Source: Polytrichum commune (lineage: Eukaryota > Streptophyta > Polytrichopsida > Polytrichales > Polytrichaceae). Taken from it: 64,000 nucleotides of DNA. Below are positions 11,296 to 21,123 of this stretch, in pieces. The stretch lies in NCBI GenBank assembly GCA_950295325.1, contig OX485807.1:26381666-26445665 (forward strand), given 5' to 3'. The position numbers and the translations under genes were made by a program. Each line of letters starts with the position of its first letter. Within the stretch, counting starts at the first letter, position 1. The notes beneath the pieces are model-generated. The model was not told the DNA's origin. It ran no database searches and saw nothing but the letters and a program-made list of their open reading frames with translations.

Positions 11296-12835
11296 CTATG
11301 GGGGGTCTAGTGTTTGGGGCAGTGGTTGGTGGTTTTCTATTCTTCTTTTGTGTAGGAGGATAGCCATGGCATATTTTATAGCGATAGTATTGATGTTTTT
11401 AAAGGTATTTTTAATGGTAGGCATGGGTATTTTAAATTTATTTTCAAGTGATTTCATTGAAGGAATGTGTGTAGTGGCTCTAGCGCCAACGGTGATTATA
11501 ATAAGGGGGTCAACTTTCCATCCTCTAGCAGCAATACTATCGATTAATGGTTTGTATTTGTTATTTTTTTGCTTCGAGTGTTTCTGGGGAGAATCTATCA
11601 TTACAGTATGTAAATTCGATGAATTGTATGGTGAGGTTGCGGTCCAAGTCTGTGGGGGGGGGTCATTTTGGTATGGTAATCCTCTAACACATAGGATGTC
11701 AGGTCTAAATCTGGAGTTGCAATAGCATTTTTGTGTACCGCATGTGCAAGGGAGTAGCCAATTGGGAACGGTGTTTTCCTGAGGTGTATTATTGAAGGTG
11801 CCCGCGTTCATGAGAATATAACATCGAGATTTTTCAGATGAGATTAGTAGTTTCCTGATTTCCCATATTGCTTTGTTGTGTCTTTTGACGTGGAGTGAAT
11901 GTATATGTTGTTGTTTACACGTAAGTAGTACATGTAACCACGTGTCCGGTTCGTATGAGGTGCAAATGGGGCATGTAATAGAGGGATATGTTTGTCTACC
12001 GAAGAACAATTGTTTTCGAGCATTGCCCATATAGGTTCCTGTTCGGAATTTGATGAGGCATGATTTTTGTTTATCCGTGATTTCCGGGTTTTCCCATAAT
12101 TCGTTAGAAAGTTCTTTATCTATATCTGCATTTCCTGTCCATTTGTAAGTGTTGGGGGTTTGTGCGGCCATATTTTCCAAGTTGTTTTCCCTATCGTATT
12201 TAATAATTTGTTTTTCTAGGAATCTAACGGGGCCTTTATCAGGAACGTCCGTCATTGAGGCCCAAACGTCTTTTTGGTAGTAGTATGGGGTGGCATGGGC
12301 ATGCTCATATGGGTGAATGGCAATTCTGTGCTCTAGTTCTAGCCCTTCTTTTGCCAATTTGTCTGCTTGTTTGTTGCCGTCAATATTGACATGTGCTCTA
12401 ACTTTGTATAATGTGATTGGTTGTGTCTGGTTTTGAAGTAGTTGTACCATGTTGGCGAGGGTAATTTGGTCGGGGTGGCTATTGTGAAGTGTGGGGTGTT
12501 TAATTTGTGTGTTAAGTAAGTATAATATGTTTAGACTGTCGGTAAATATGTATGCGGGTTCGTTTGGATATAGTGTATTAATGGTTGTTAGTGTTTCATG
12601 TATTGCTATCATTTATGCTCGTAGTATGTTTTGATGTCCTTGTAGTCTTTTGGAGATGTTAATGCCCTTGGGGCTATAGATTCCATAGCCGGCTCTTTCT
12701 CTTCTCCATTCTCCAGGGTGAATTTCTTTGGGTTTCATAAAAGAGCCGTCTGTGTAATAGCTGAATTGAGGGTAAAATTTTAGTGGTCAGTAGTTTGGTA
12801 ATTTGGGATTTGTGGAATAGGTGTGTTATTATTTA
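11296..12835 (-). pseudogene. LINE ORF2, RNase H and C-terminal restriction-like endonuclease region
   Basis: RNase H begins with YYTDGSF near 12755 (first catalytic Asp) and continues to FTDSLN near 12545 and VRAHVNIDGNKQADKLAKEG near 12410-12350. The expected RAE motif reads RA-stop at about 12614, so the catalytic Glu codon is now TAA. Further on is a CCHC knuckle, C-x2-C-x9-H-x4-C, near 11980-11925, then KRHNKA near 11880 and FRPDIL near 11705. CCHC followed by RHN and K/R-PD is the signature of R2-type restriction-like endonucleases. The acidic residue expected after PD is not clear: an Asp follows after 11 residues, and another lies in VMID. From 12612 down to the stop at 11296 the frame is open for 438 codons. 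Confidence 0.75.
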
Positions 12836-14457
12836 CGGGTGTGTTTGGATAGTTAGATTTAGCCCATTTTTGCTAGGGTTAACGGCGGTATTTACGGGGG
12901 TGGGTGGTGCAATTTGTGTGTGAATTTGTAATATTTGGAGGTTATTTGCTATGTTGGTGAGTTGATTCATTTGTTCGTAGGTACCGATGTGATTGTTTTG
13001 GTGGTGGATACATAATATTCGTAATGTTGATAATTCTTTTCTCGTGATATTGAGTTCGGGGGGAATTGTGGGTTCTTCGTATATGATGGTGTCTGCTGCA
13101 AAGTGGGCAATGATGTGTGTGTCCAAGAATGGGCTAGTGTATGGGTTAAAATTATGGTACCAATCCATATATTTTGAAATAAGTATAGTGATTGTATTTG
13201 GATCGTTTTTGGCTGCCATGCGGGCCCAATGGATGGCTTGTTGTAAGTCTGTTGCATTATGGGGGTGGGCGTAACCAATTCCCTTCCATTTTTGGTCAAA
13301 CGCTTTTCCTAGGGATCCAAATATTCTATCCCTAGAGAATGGTGAGTGAAATTGGGTGAATTGTGTGGGACAAGTGACTGGGGATGAGAAGTATGAATGG
13401 TTGATATTGAATGATGTTATTAGGAAATCTAGTATTGGAGTTGGTATTATATATTGGGCACATTTAAGTGGGTCGTTTTTGGAAATACGGTATTTATACC
13501 TTTGGTATAGCCACACGATTTCTGTTTCAAATGATTGGGTAGGTGGTTCTAGGCTATGTGGGGTATCTTTAGCTTGATGGTATTGTTTCCATAACCATAG
13601 TAATCTGGTTTTTGGGATGGTAATGAGGTGCCGACCGTTGTCTTCATATATGTGAGCGACGTCGAATTGTGTTTGAATAGTGTTAGTATTTGTTTCGATG
13701 TCACTCTTTGGGTTGCATTCGTTAATGGAAATACGTGCCAATGGGATAATTGTGGCAGGGATAACGTATCTAGTGTCGCGTTGTTGTTCTATGGAAAAAT
13801 ATGTATTGATGATGTTTGACAAGTGTTTGTGTTGTCTTTTCGTATAATATTGGGTAAGTAGTTCGGTGTTGTAACGACTAGTATATGCGTCACAATATGA
13901 GAATAAATCTCTTTGGGTACGCCATTTGTTGTATGTGTTATTATTTGGAGTAATCCATTGGCATAGATATGATGTGTCTTTTCTTTTTATTCCATTAGAG
14001 TCTGTGAGTTGTCGTTGTTTATGGTCAAGTATTGTGTGTATGGGAAATTGACGAGGATTTTTAAGCATATTATTGGGAGGTGGGGGTAAGTGGGGGACCG
14101 GGGGGTTCGGGGGGGTTGGGTGTTGAGGAAGGATGTTGTGGTTTATTATTGTGTAGTCATATTTTAAGGTCCGTGGAGGGTAGTGGTGTGGGCATGGAAG
14201 TGGACATTCTCGATGACAGGAAGGATGGCAGAATAATTGGTTTGCGATGTTTAGTGCACTCTTTATGAGTTTTGTAGGGTGGGAATGGTATATTTTAAAG
14301 TCATCTGGGTTCATTAGGGTGGCACCGTTGGGCATGGTTATTTGTTCTAATTTTATTATATTATGCAATAGAATTTTTTGTAATAGTTTAAGTGAGGTGT
14401 TGGGATTTAGGCCCTGTAGATTTTGTGTTTCTTTCAACCATGCGGTTTTGAGTGGGG
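12833..14457 (-). pseudogene. LINE ORF2, region between RT and RNase H with a probable degenerate Dam-like methyltransferase domain
   Basis: An open stretch of about 534 codons, low in Gly and Ala and rich in Asn, Thr, Pro and His because the strand is A+C-rich. It continues the RT region across the X1 insertion. The segment near 13340-13130 contains RIFGSLGKAFDQKWKGIGYA, HPH, QAIHWARMAA, TITILI and WYHNF in that order. Spacing resembles phage-type DNA N6-adenine methylases (W-x-G, NPPY, WxxKA, LLPA, WFH), but the catalytic NPPY position reads AHPH, so methylation is unlikely. The first part contains a Cys/His-rich string CHPSCHRECPLPCPHHYPP near 14230, which could bind zinc. The domain call is my inference. 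The frame ends at 12833 and RNase H continues in another frame. Confidence 0.5.
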
Positions 14458-14639
14458 ACGGTGTCGTGTAAGAAATGGTTTAATAAGTAAATATAGTGTA
14501 AAATGTTTTGAGAGTAGGGTTTAAAACAAATAAAAATAAAACTAAGAAAAATAAAGACATAGACAAAAGGGAGGGGGAGATCAGAGGAATGAGGGGAGAA
14601 GAGAAAGAACCGTGGTTATAACCACGAAACTTAGAGTCA

Positions 14640-14815
14640 CATGCTCAGGGGGTAGGTGGCGCCAACTGGTAGTTACATGCCTAGTTTTCACCAGCAGTGC
14701 CAAGCCACGTGGCCATTCGCCTGCTCATACGGGTCCAGAGGGTTTCGAACCCGGACCAGTGCTATGGCGCTTGAAGCACTTTACCAGTTGGGCTTCCGCG
14801 GCTTGGTGTTTATCA
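14640..14815 (-). other. tRNA-like (SINE-type) Pol III promoter head within element X1
   Basis: On the minus strand an A-box-like AGCCCAACTGG is followed 32 bases later by a B box GGTTCGAAACC that fits the consensus GGTTCGANNCC exactly. The spacing matches tRNA-derived SINEs. Stems needed for a functional tRNA (acceptor and complete T stem) do not form, so this is a relic or a promoter and not a tRNA gene. The same module is kept in X2 at 49144-49300. Confidence 0.6.
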
Positions 14816-15031
14816 AAGCATGCTGAAGGGCTTTATATTCTTATCCAGTGTTTATACGTTTTTTATTTTTTATTTATTTGAGTGGATTTTGAGTGGAAGA
14901 AAGAATCATATCTTTTGGAGAAGCTTCAGAATGACGCCTTTCTACTAGAAAGTATTTAGGTTACAAGAAGAAGGACCATTTCAGAGCTTCACCAGTTTGA
15001 TGTGGTTATTTTGAATTTTTTTTTCTTGAAC

Positions 15032-15490
15032 ATGTCGAATTGGAGAGTTTTGCCTGAGTCTCAAGATGAAGAACCTCAACCAGAGCTTGAGCTGGATTTT
15101 TCTTTATCTCAACTGCCGACTCGTACTCTTCTGCCACTTAGTCTTTCACCACTGCATGAGCGTCTACAAGAAGAAGCTGGGCCTTCTCGGCCATTGAAGC
15201 AACCTCGTGTGGAGCAGCGGTGGCACGGAAACCTTCAACAAGATGCTCGTGCATTGGTGATTTTGTTGCAGGCTGGGTGTGTTGAACCTGGCACTCGGGA
15301 TGTGACATTTGGAGGAATTTTTGAAGGCTTAAATGATGAACAATATTTTTGTTGTCTTAAGCCTGCGAAAGGAAGTTGCAGCCATCAACGTTGGCTACAA
15401 GGTCTAGTTAATCCATTGACTAAGGCTGATCGTGTAGACTACGTTGCACTTATTCTTCGACGCATCCTCAAGTTCTTGCAGTTGGAGTAA
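15032..15490 (+). CDS. Element X protein, 152 aa, unknown function
   Basis: The frame starts MSNWRVLPESQDE and ends RRILKFLQLE. The N-terminal half is acidic and Pro/Leu-rich with repeated LSxLP motifs. A basic patch QPRVEQRWHG follows, and the C-terminal half has several Cys residues (AGCVEPG, YFCCLKP). The X2 copy at 49512-49970 has exactly the same length with no indel, many substitutions and one nonsense codon. A frame that stays indel-free while the surrounding element gains and loses hundreds of bases suggests past selection for the protein. No known domain, signal peptide or membrane segment was recognised. A TATA-like or splice context was not identified. Confidence 0.55.
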   Translation: MSNWRVLPESQDEEPQPELELDFSLSQLPTRTLLPLSLSPLHERLQEEAGPSRPLKQPRVEQRWHGNLQQDARALVILLQAGCVEPGTRDVTFGGIFEGLNDEQYFCCLKPAKGSCSHQRWLQGLVNPLTKADRVDYVALILRRILKFLQLE

Positions 15491-16067
15491 AATTCCTCTT
15501 GGAACTCTTTTCAACCTCTTTTAGATATACATTGATATTATACGTTTAGTTTTAATATTTACAAACTTCATCTTGTGAGTTTAAAATTTGGTAAAAGAAA
15601 AAAAAGATAGAGATAGTTTACTATTTCAGTTGAAATTTTGATGAGTAAGCTAAGATTAGGAATAGATGAGTAAGCTAAGGCAAGGGTTAGATGACTAAGC
15701 TAAGGGATAGATAAGGATGAGTAAGCTAATGGGGATTAGCCAATGACTAGTTGAAGCCCATGTGACTTAGGCATGGGCTAGTGTTGACTTTGGGAGGAGG
15801 CTAAGGGGTCGGACCCCTCTCTCCTCAAGGGGGGGTTATTGAGTGTTAGGAGTAGTGTGTAGAGAAGGAGAAAAAAGTGCGGATGCACTTGGAAGTTCTT
15901 TTCTATGGAAATTTTGGGAGTTGATACGTCTTGTCAAGCATGAAAATGTTTGTAGGGGTTTTGAGGATGAATACTTTGTGCATTTTCTAGTCTCCTATGT
16001 CTTAAGCCAAAACTAATTGCAGCCAGAGATCCAAATTTTCCCGAAGCAAAGACTTCTCTACCCGACA

Positions 16068-17600
16068 ACGGGTTTATTAGAAAGGTATCTATTGTGCATT
16101 TTAGGTGGACTCCAACTTCATGTTTGAGTAGGAATAACGTTCTAGTGATAGGTGATCTCACGCAGTGATGGTATTTAATGCGGGCTATTTCTTTGGAGCC
16201 TCCAAATTTAGCGAGTATAAATTGTGTCAAGCCATAATAGATTTTGCCAAGTCTACCTTTGTCATTGAGGACGTTTTGTAGTTGTTCTCCAATACAGCGC
16301 ATGTAGGCATTTTTTAGAGAGAATGCTTCAATTCCGAATAGATCATGTGGAAGTTATGTAGCAATATTAGATGTGCATTTCGGTAATCCGCATATTGTCT
16401 TGTGGAGTGCTATAATATTTTTATCGAGTTTTTTAATGGCCGGAATAGAGTAGGGTACTGTGTAGAAGTTGTAGGCTATTCCAGCACGTATGACTGTGTC
16501 TGCCATGTTGATTTTTTGCTTTATGGTGGCTGGACATGCTACGAGGGTTTGACATTGTTTGATGATTTTTGCTGTAGTGGTGTTTATTTGTGTTTTCCAT
16601 TTAAGTGAAGGTGCGAGGTTTATTCCAAGATAAGTGTATGGTTCGTGTTGATTTAAAATTGGAATTGGTAGGTTTCTATAGTTTATATTAATAGATTGGA
16701 TTAAGGCTTTGAATGTTATGGGGTTCATTTTAGATTTATTAGGGCATCCGGTCACTACGCATTTGGGTATTCCGAGGTGCATTCCTACCCATTCGCAGAA
16801 TTTGTCTAATTTATTTAGTTGTACTTGTAGTGATATTAATTTGTTAGCCATAGCTGCTAAATCATCTGTATATGCTGCGGATGTAATTTTTACTTTAGAT
16901 GTTCTGAAGGTGTATCCATTATCACCTTGTTGTAGCCATCTAAGGAGGGGTTCTAAAAACATTATAAATAAATATGGGCTGAGAGTGTCTCCTTGTATTG
17001 TACCTCTTTGAATGGGAATAGGTAGAGTTTAACCAAAGTGTTCTCCAGTAAATATGGTAGATGTTTGTGAGTATATGTTTCCGATGAGGTTTATGGCGTC
17101 AGTTGGATAACCAAGGTCTTTCATTATGGCTAAAAGTGTTGCATGGTCAATGGATCCGAAAGCATTTTTGAAGTCAATGTAGAGGATGTATATATCTTGG
17201 TTCGTAAGTCTAACATCTTCTAATGCTGCAACGAGGAGCTAAAGTTGCCTAGATGTTCCTCTTTCGGCTCTAAATCCTTCGTGACTGTCATGCAGTATTT
17301 GGTATCTTTCCCCATAAGCTGAAAGGATAGAGGTTAGTGTGCTTGTATAAAATTTATATATGGTGTTAGCTAGTGCGATAGGTCTGTGGTTAGTAAGTTT
17401 TGACGGGTCGTCTTTCTTATATAGTAAAATTGTTAGGCTAGTTTTCCACGATGTGGGGATTTGTTTTTGTTTGTAGCAGTGTTTGAAAAATAAATAGAGT
17501 AATTTGTGAAATCGTGGGGGCATATTTTTTAAGATTGAGTTAGGAATTTTGTCTGGGCCCGGGGCTTTGTTGTTGCCTAGGTTTTTAAGGCAGAAGTTGT
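16068..17600 (-). pseudogene. LINE ORF2, reverse transcriptase domain
   Basis: The minus-strand reading shows KAPGPDKIPN (about 17580-17550), HRPIALANTIYKF, GFRAERGTS, YIDFKNAFGSIDH (first catalytic Asp, about 17180), IQRGTIQGDTLSPYLF (about 17005-16960) and AAYTDDLAAMA (catalytic DD at about 16866-16861). These are the RT motifs of non-LTR retrotransposons, with YTDD for the usual YADD. The frame is continuous from 17600 to 16354 except for in-frame stops near 17237 and 17029. The thumb region continues to the X1 insertion. The polymerase copies the element RNA at a nicked target site in active relatives. Confidence 0.85.
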
Positions 17601-18275
17601 ATGTCTCTTGGTCAAAGTATGTGTGCAGGGAAATTTGGGGTGCACCTCGTTGATCAATTGTAAATCCTTCTAGTTCGTGCCATGGATATTGTCTAACACC
17701 ACATGTGCAATACGAGGGGTGAGTATTATGATAGTGACATGTAGATACTGTTGGGCGGTTACTGATGGATTGTTGGATGTGTATTTGTTTTGCAATGTCT
17801 TCAGGGCTAGTTAGGATATTTTTTTGTCTATCCGTGATTGAGTCTAAGGGTGAAGTTTTGGAATGTTTGAAGACTTTCTTATTTATCTTCTTGGGGCTTT
17901 TTCATACATTTATCGGTATTTTGATACAACTTTTAGAATATAGTCTTTGGTGTATTTTGTGGTGATTTTTTGGCGTTTTTATTAGCGGTTTTTGCGATGG
18001 CAACTACGATGTCTATCCATTCATTTGGAGGGATTGTTGTTGTGGGTGGGTGCGGGATTTGCATATTTTGGTGGTTTCGAATTTCGTTTAGGATAGGGTG
18101 AGTTTGCCAGTGTGGGTTGTTTTTTGCAATGTATATAGTTTTTCTTATAAGGTGGTATGTTTGAAGGTGTTTTTTTCATTCTTTAGATAGCTTTCGTGGC
18201 AGGAAGCCACCTTGCTGTGCAGTTTTGTTTGTGAGGGATGGTATTGAGGCTGCTTTGCAGGTTTTTTCAATGGTT

Positions 18276-19246
18276 TCAGAGATTTTTATTGTCTAGAGTT
18301 GTACAGGCTTCTTGCCATTGCTCAGGATTGAGGTGGTTGTGGTTCTCTAGTAATTTGGTTAGTTCGTTTAGTTGCGTGGAATATGTTTCAAACAATTCTA
18401 TATTAAAATTTTCTAAGTTTTCTGGAGGGATCGGATTTAGTATTCTGGTTGGTGTGGTATTCGTGGGGAGTAGGGGTCTAGCTATAAGTGTGTTTAGGGG
18501 TATGTGTAGAGTGACTGGGTAGTGGTCTGAATGTAGATTCATGTTTGTGTTTGTTGTGGAGGTGAATCTGCTATTGTCTGGTGAATTGATATAGAAGCCG
18601 TCTATAAGGCTGGTTGATGTGTAATTATAGCCTCCTTGTCTGGAGTGGATAGTGTCCGTAGGAATATATTCTAGATTGAGGGTTGTGGTAAAGTTTTTCC
18701 ATTGTATATCTTCTTATTGTGGTGGTGTATTGTTGTTATAATTTTGCCTTCCAGTGAGTGCAATGTTCGGTTAAAATCACCATATAGGATATGCGTGTGG
18801 TTTGGATGTGCAGTGATTTGATTAGTAATGGCGGTCTTGAGGTGCGGAATGAGGTGGATATCTTCTAAATGTGTAGGCATATACATGTGTATGATTAGCC
18901 ATGGTAGGAGTGGATGATTGTTTATTTTTATTATTTGTAAATATGGGGAGATGTTTGCTGGTGAGGGGATCTTGGTGATGTTTCCGGGGAATGCATATTT
19001 GTTATAAATGAGTGTGAGTAGGCCACCTCTTCCGGGGGTGTAAGGCATTCTTTGTTGTATACATCTTGTAAGGGCGTGCGTATTGTTAAAAATAAGTTTG
19101 TATTCAGGGAATAAGTTCTGTATGTATTTTGTTGATTTAGTTGCTGTCAATTTGGTTTCTTGGATGTTAATAATTGCATTGTAATTTATTAGGCTTTGTA
19201 AATTTGGTAAGGTTGTGTTAAGCGATGAGGCATTCCAAGTTATCAT
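18276..19246 (-). pseudogene. LINE ORF2, AP-type endonuclease domain
   Basis: Motifs appear in the order expected for the exonuclease-III/APE fold: ITWNASSL (Asn), NIQETKL (catalytic Glu), GRGGLLTLI, HMYMPTH (Tyr), LYGDFNRTL (Asp/Asn) and SDHYPVTLHI (Asp/His). The last motif is in a shifted frame relative to the others because of a frameshift near 18680. Active-site residues themselves look intact. In relatives this domain nicks the target DNA. Upstream, 19247-20343 also appears to belong to ORF2 but is broken by stops. Confidence 0.8.
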
Positions 19247-20569
19247 GTTTGTTTCGTGGTTGGCATTTATTATGTTTCTTGGAGTCGGTGTAGGGGTGTT
19301 TGGAAGTGGAGGCGGGTGTGAGTATTCGTATATGTTTTCTAGGCAATGGAGGGATTCGGTTATTAATTTTTCTGGAAGATAGGGGAATTTTCTTTGGAGT
19401 GTGACTGGAGTAAGGGGGGTTTCTTGGCTGTGGATGAATTCATATAGTTCAGTATGTATAGTGTTTTTGGGGAGTATTATGTCTTGGTTATTTTCTACAA
19501 ATGTAGTGTATGGGTATTGTGTTAGAATATGCCGTTCTGGGGGGTTGTTAAGGTTGGCTAGCCTAATGATAAGCGTGTTGGTCCAGATATTGTTAAAGTG
19601 GTGAATATGTGGTTGGGCTAGTATATTGTTACATGTGTTTATTGAGGGGCTTATGGTGATGATTAAGGCCTATAGTATGTGAGTTGATGGGGAATGACTT
19701 TGTGTTTGGATGTATTGATGTAAGTATGTAAACATAGTGGTTGCTTGGTGATGTAGTGGATGATTATGATTTAATATGGGTGCAAATATGGTAGCTATGT
19801 GTTGATATTCGGGTTGTAGTTTTATTGTATTTGGAATAAAATATATTTTGGCTCTCCTTTTGTGTGAGGCGGGATGTATGTGTAAAATATCAGGCATTGG
19901 TCCGGGGTTGGTTTCTATATCTCCACATTTTAATAATGTTAGTTTGTTAATGAAGTAGTATCCATGAAGTTGTATTGTTTTTGGTTTTTTCTTATTTATT
20001 TTTAGATATTTGGTAAGTATGAATCTGGTTGTAGTAAAAATGTTAGGTAAGGCGGGTATTTTGTTTGGAATTTGTTTGGTTGAGAAGTGTGTTTTTGTGT
20101 TGTCTCTAGGTGTGTGGTCTGTTATTGTGATATGTGTCCAGCTGTTTGTGATTTGGTATTTGTTTTTATTTTTGTGGTGAGGCCGGGAGGCTGGGAGGCC
20201 GAGGCTGTTTTATGTTGAACGCGATGTTTCGATTGAGGTTGAAATTTATATTTAATGTGTATAGAGCGGTTGTAGTGAAATTTGTGTAGGTGTAGGTGTA
20301 TTGTTTGTTTTGTTTTGTGGCGAGGCCGGTAGGCCGAGGCCACATGGTGTTGTGTTTGGTGTTTTATAAGGTGTTTAGTGAATATTCTTATTTTTGTATT
20401 AGTTGTGAGTAGCCTTTTTGTTTGTGTGATCGTCTTTTTATTGTGTTTTACCGGTTGTTTATTTGTTTGTGTGTTGTTTATTGTCTGTTTTATGGGCGTC
20501 TTTGTTGTTATTTTATTTGTTTGTATTCTTAGAGTGGTATTGGTAAGTACTATGCTAGTTTTGTTTGGA

Positions 20570-21045
20570 TTTAGAATGGGTGTTATATGTATTTTACATA
20601 TATCATTTGATAATACTATACGGTATTTGTATAGGTATTTTTTGTATTTGGTATATGAATATATTTCTGTATTATATGCCTTTGATGTTGCATATGTTAA
20701 AACTAGTTTTGTCCGTATAGTATTGAAAAATACTATATGGTGTTTGTATTTTTTTTTATTGTATTTTATATATACATAGGTTTTAATTTTAATTTTACTT
20801 GATGTTTTGTATGTAAAATTTAGTTTTATACGTATAGTATTTAATAATACTACACGGTATTTGTTTTTGTATTTTGTATATAAATATATTTTTATTTTAT
20901 TTTTTCTTGATGTTATGTATGTAAAAGCTCGTTTTTTTAATTATAGTATTTAATAATATTATTCGGATTTGAGTTTGTTTGTGTTGCATTTTGTATAAAT
21001 ATACTTTTATTTGATTTTCCCTTGACGCTACGTTTGTCAAAGCTA
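20570..21045. repeat. Degenerate tandem repeat, about 110-118 bp x 4, in the LINE spacer
   Basis: Four related blocks share a tagtatttaataatacta palindrome, followed by ggtatttgttttt, a run of ttttgtatataaatata and ttgatgttatgtatgtaaa. The palindromes lie near 20611, 20729, 20845 and 20953. The spacer lies between ORF1 and ORF2 and could hold promoter or structural RNA function in active relatives. Confidence 0.65.
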
Positions 21046-21123
21046 GTTTGACGTGTCCATATTGCCTTCAATTTCGGATGTGTCGGGGTGATCTGTTTGG
21101 AGAGTTTCAAGGGTGATGCGCAT

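Larger units (their letters stand above)
14462..16067 (+). mobile_element. Element X, copy 1 (1606 bp, TG...CA ends, inserted into the LINE)
   Basis: It starts TGTCGTGTAAG and ends CTACCCGACA, with a 5-bp terminal inversion TGTCG/CGACA. The 4-bp flank ACGG occurs at 14458-14461 and 16068-16071. Removing it joins the LINE frame ...DTFLINP to ...LKTAWLKETQ. A second copy (X2) lies at 45735-51422. TG...CA ends suggest an LTR retrotransposon derivative, either a solo LTR or a non-autonomous element, but it carries an ORF and an antisense Pol III-type promoter, and no PBS, PPT or internal LTR pair was seen. It is about 0.9 kb shorter than X2 in its right half. Confidence 0.75.

Noticed and set aside
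11273-11725. 150-codon plus-strand frame
   Set aside because: It is the complement of the LINE RLE region, whose minus-strand motifs explain the conservation.
14462-14660. 5' LTR of X ending at TGGCGCC as a tRNA-Asp primer site
   Set aside because: The match is only seven bases, the preceding sequence does not end in CA, and no second copy of this stretch occurs at the other end of X.
14690-14800. A tRNA gene on the minus strand
   Set aside because: A and B boxes are present but acceptor and complete T stems cannot be drawn, and the same sequence sits inside both X copies. It is a tRNA-like promoter relic.
20378-20779. Hydrophobic 133-codon plus-strand frame resembling a membrane protein
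   Set aside because: The T-rich plus strand of the LINE spacer gives Phe/Leu/Val/Cys by composition alone, and it overlaps tandem repeats.
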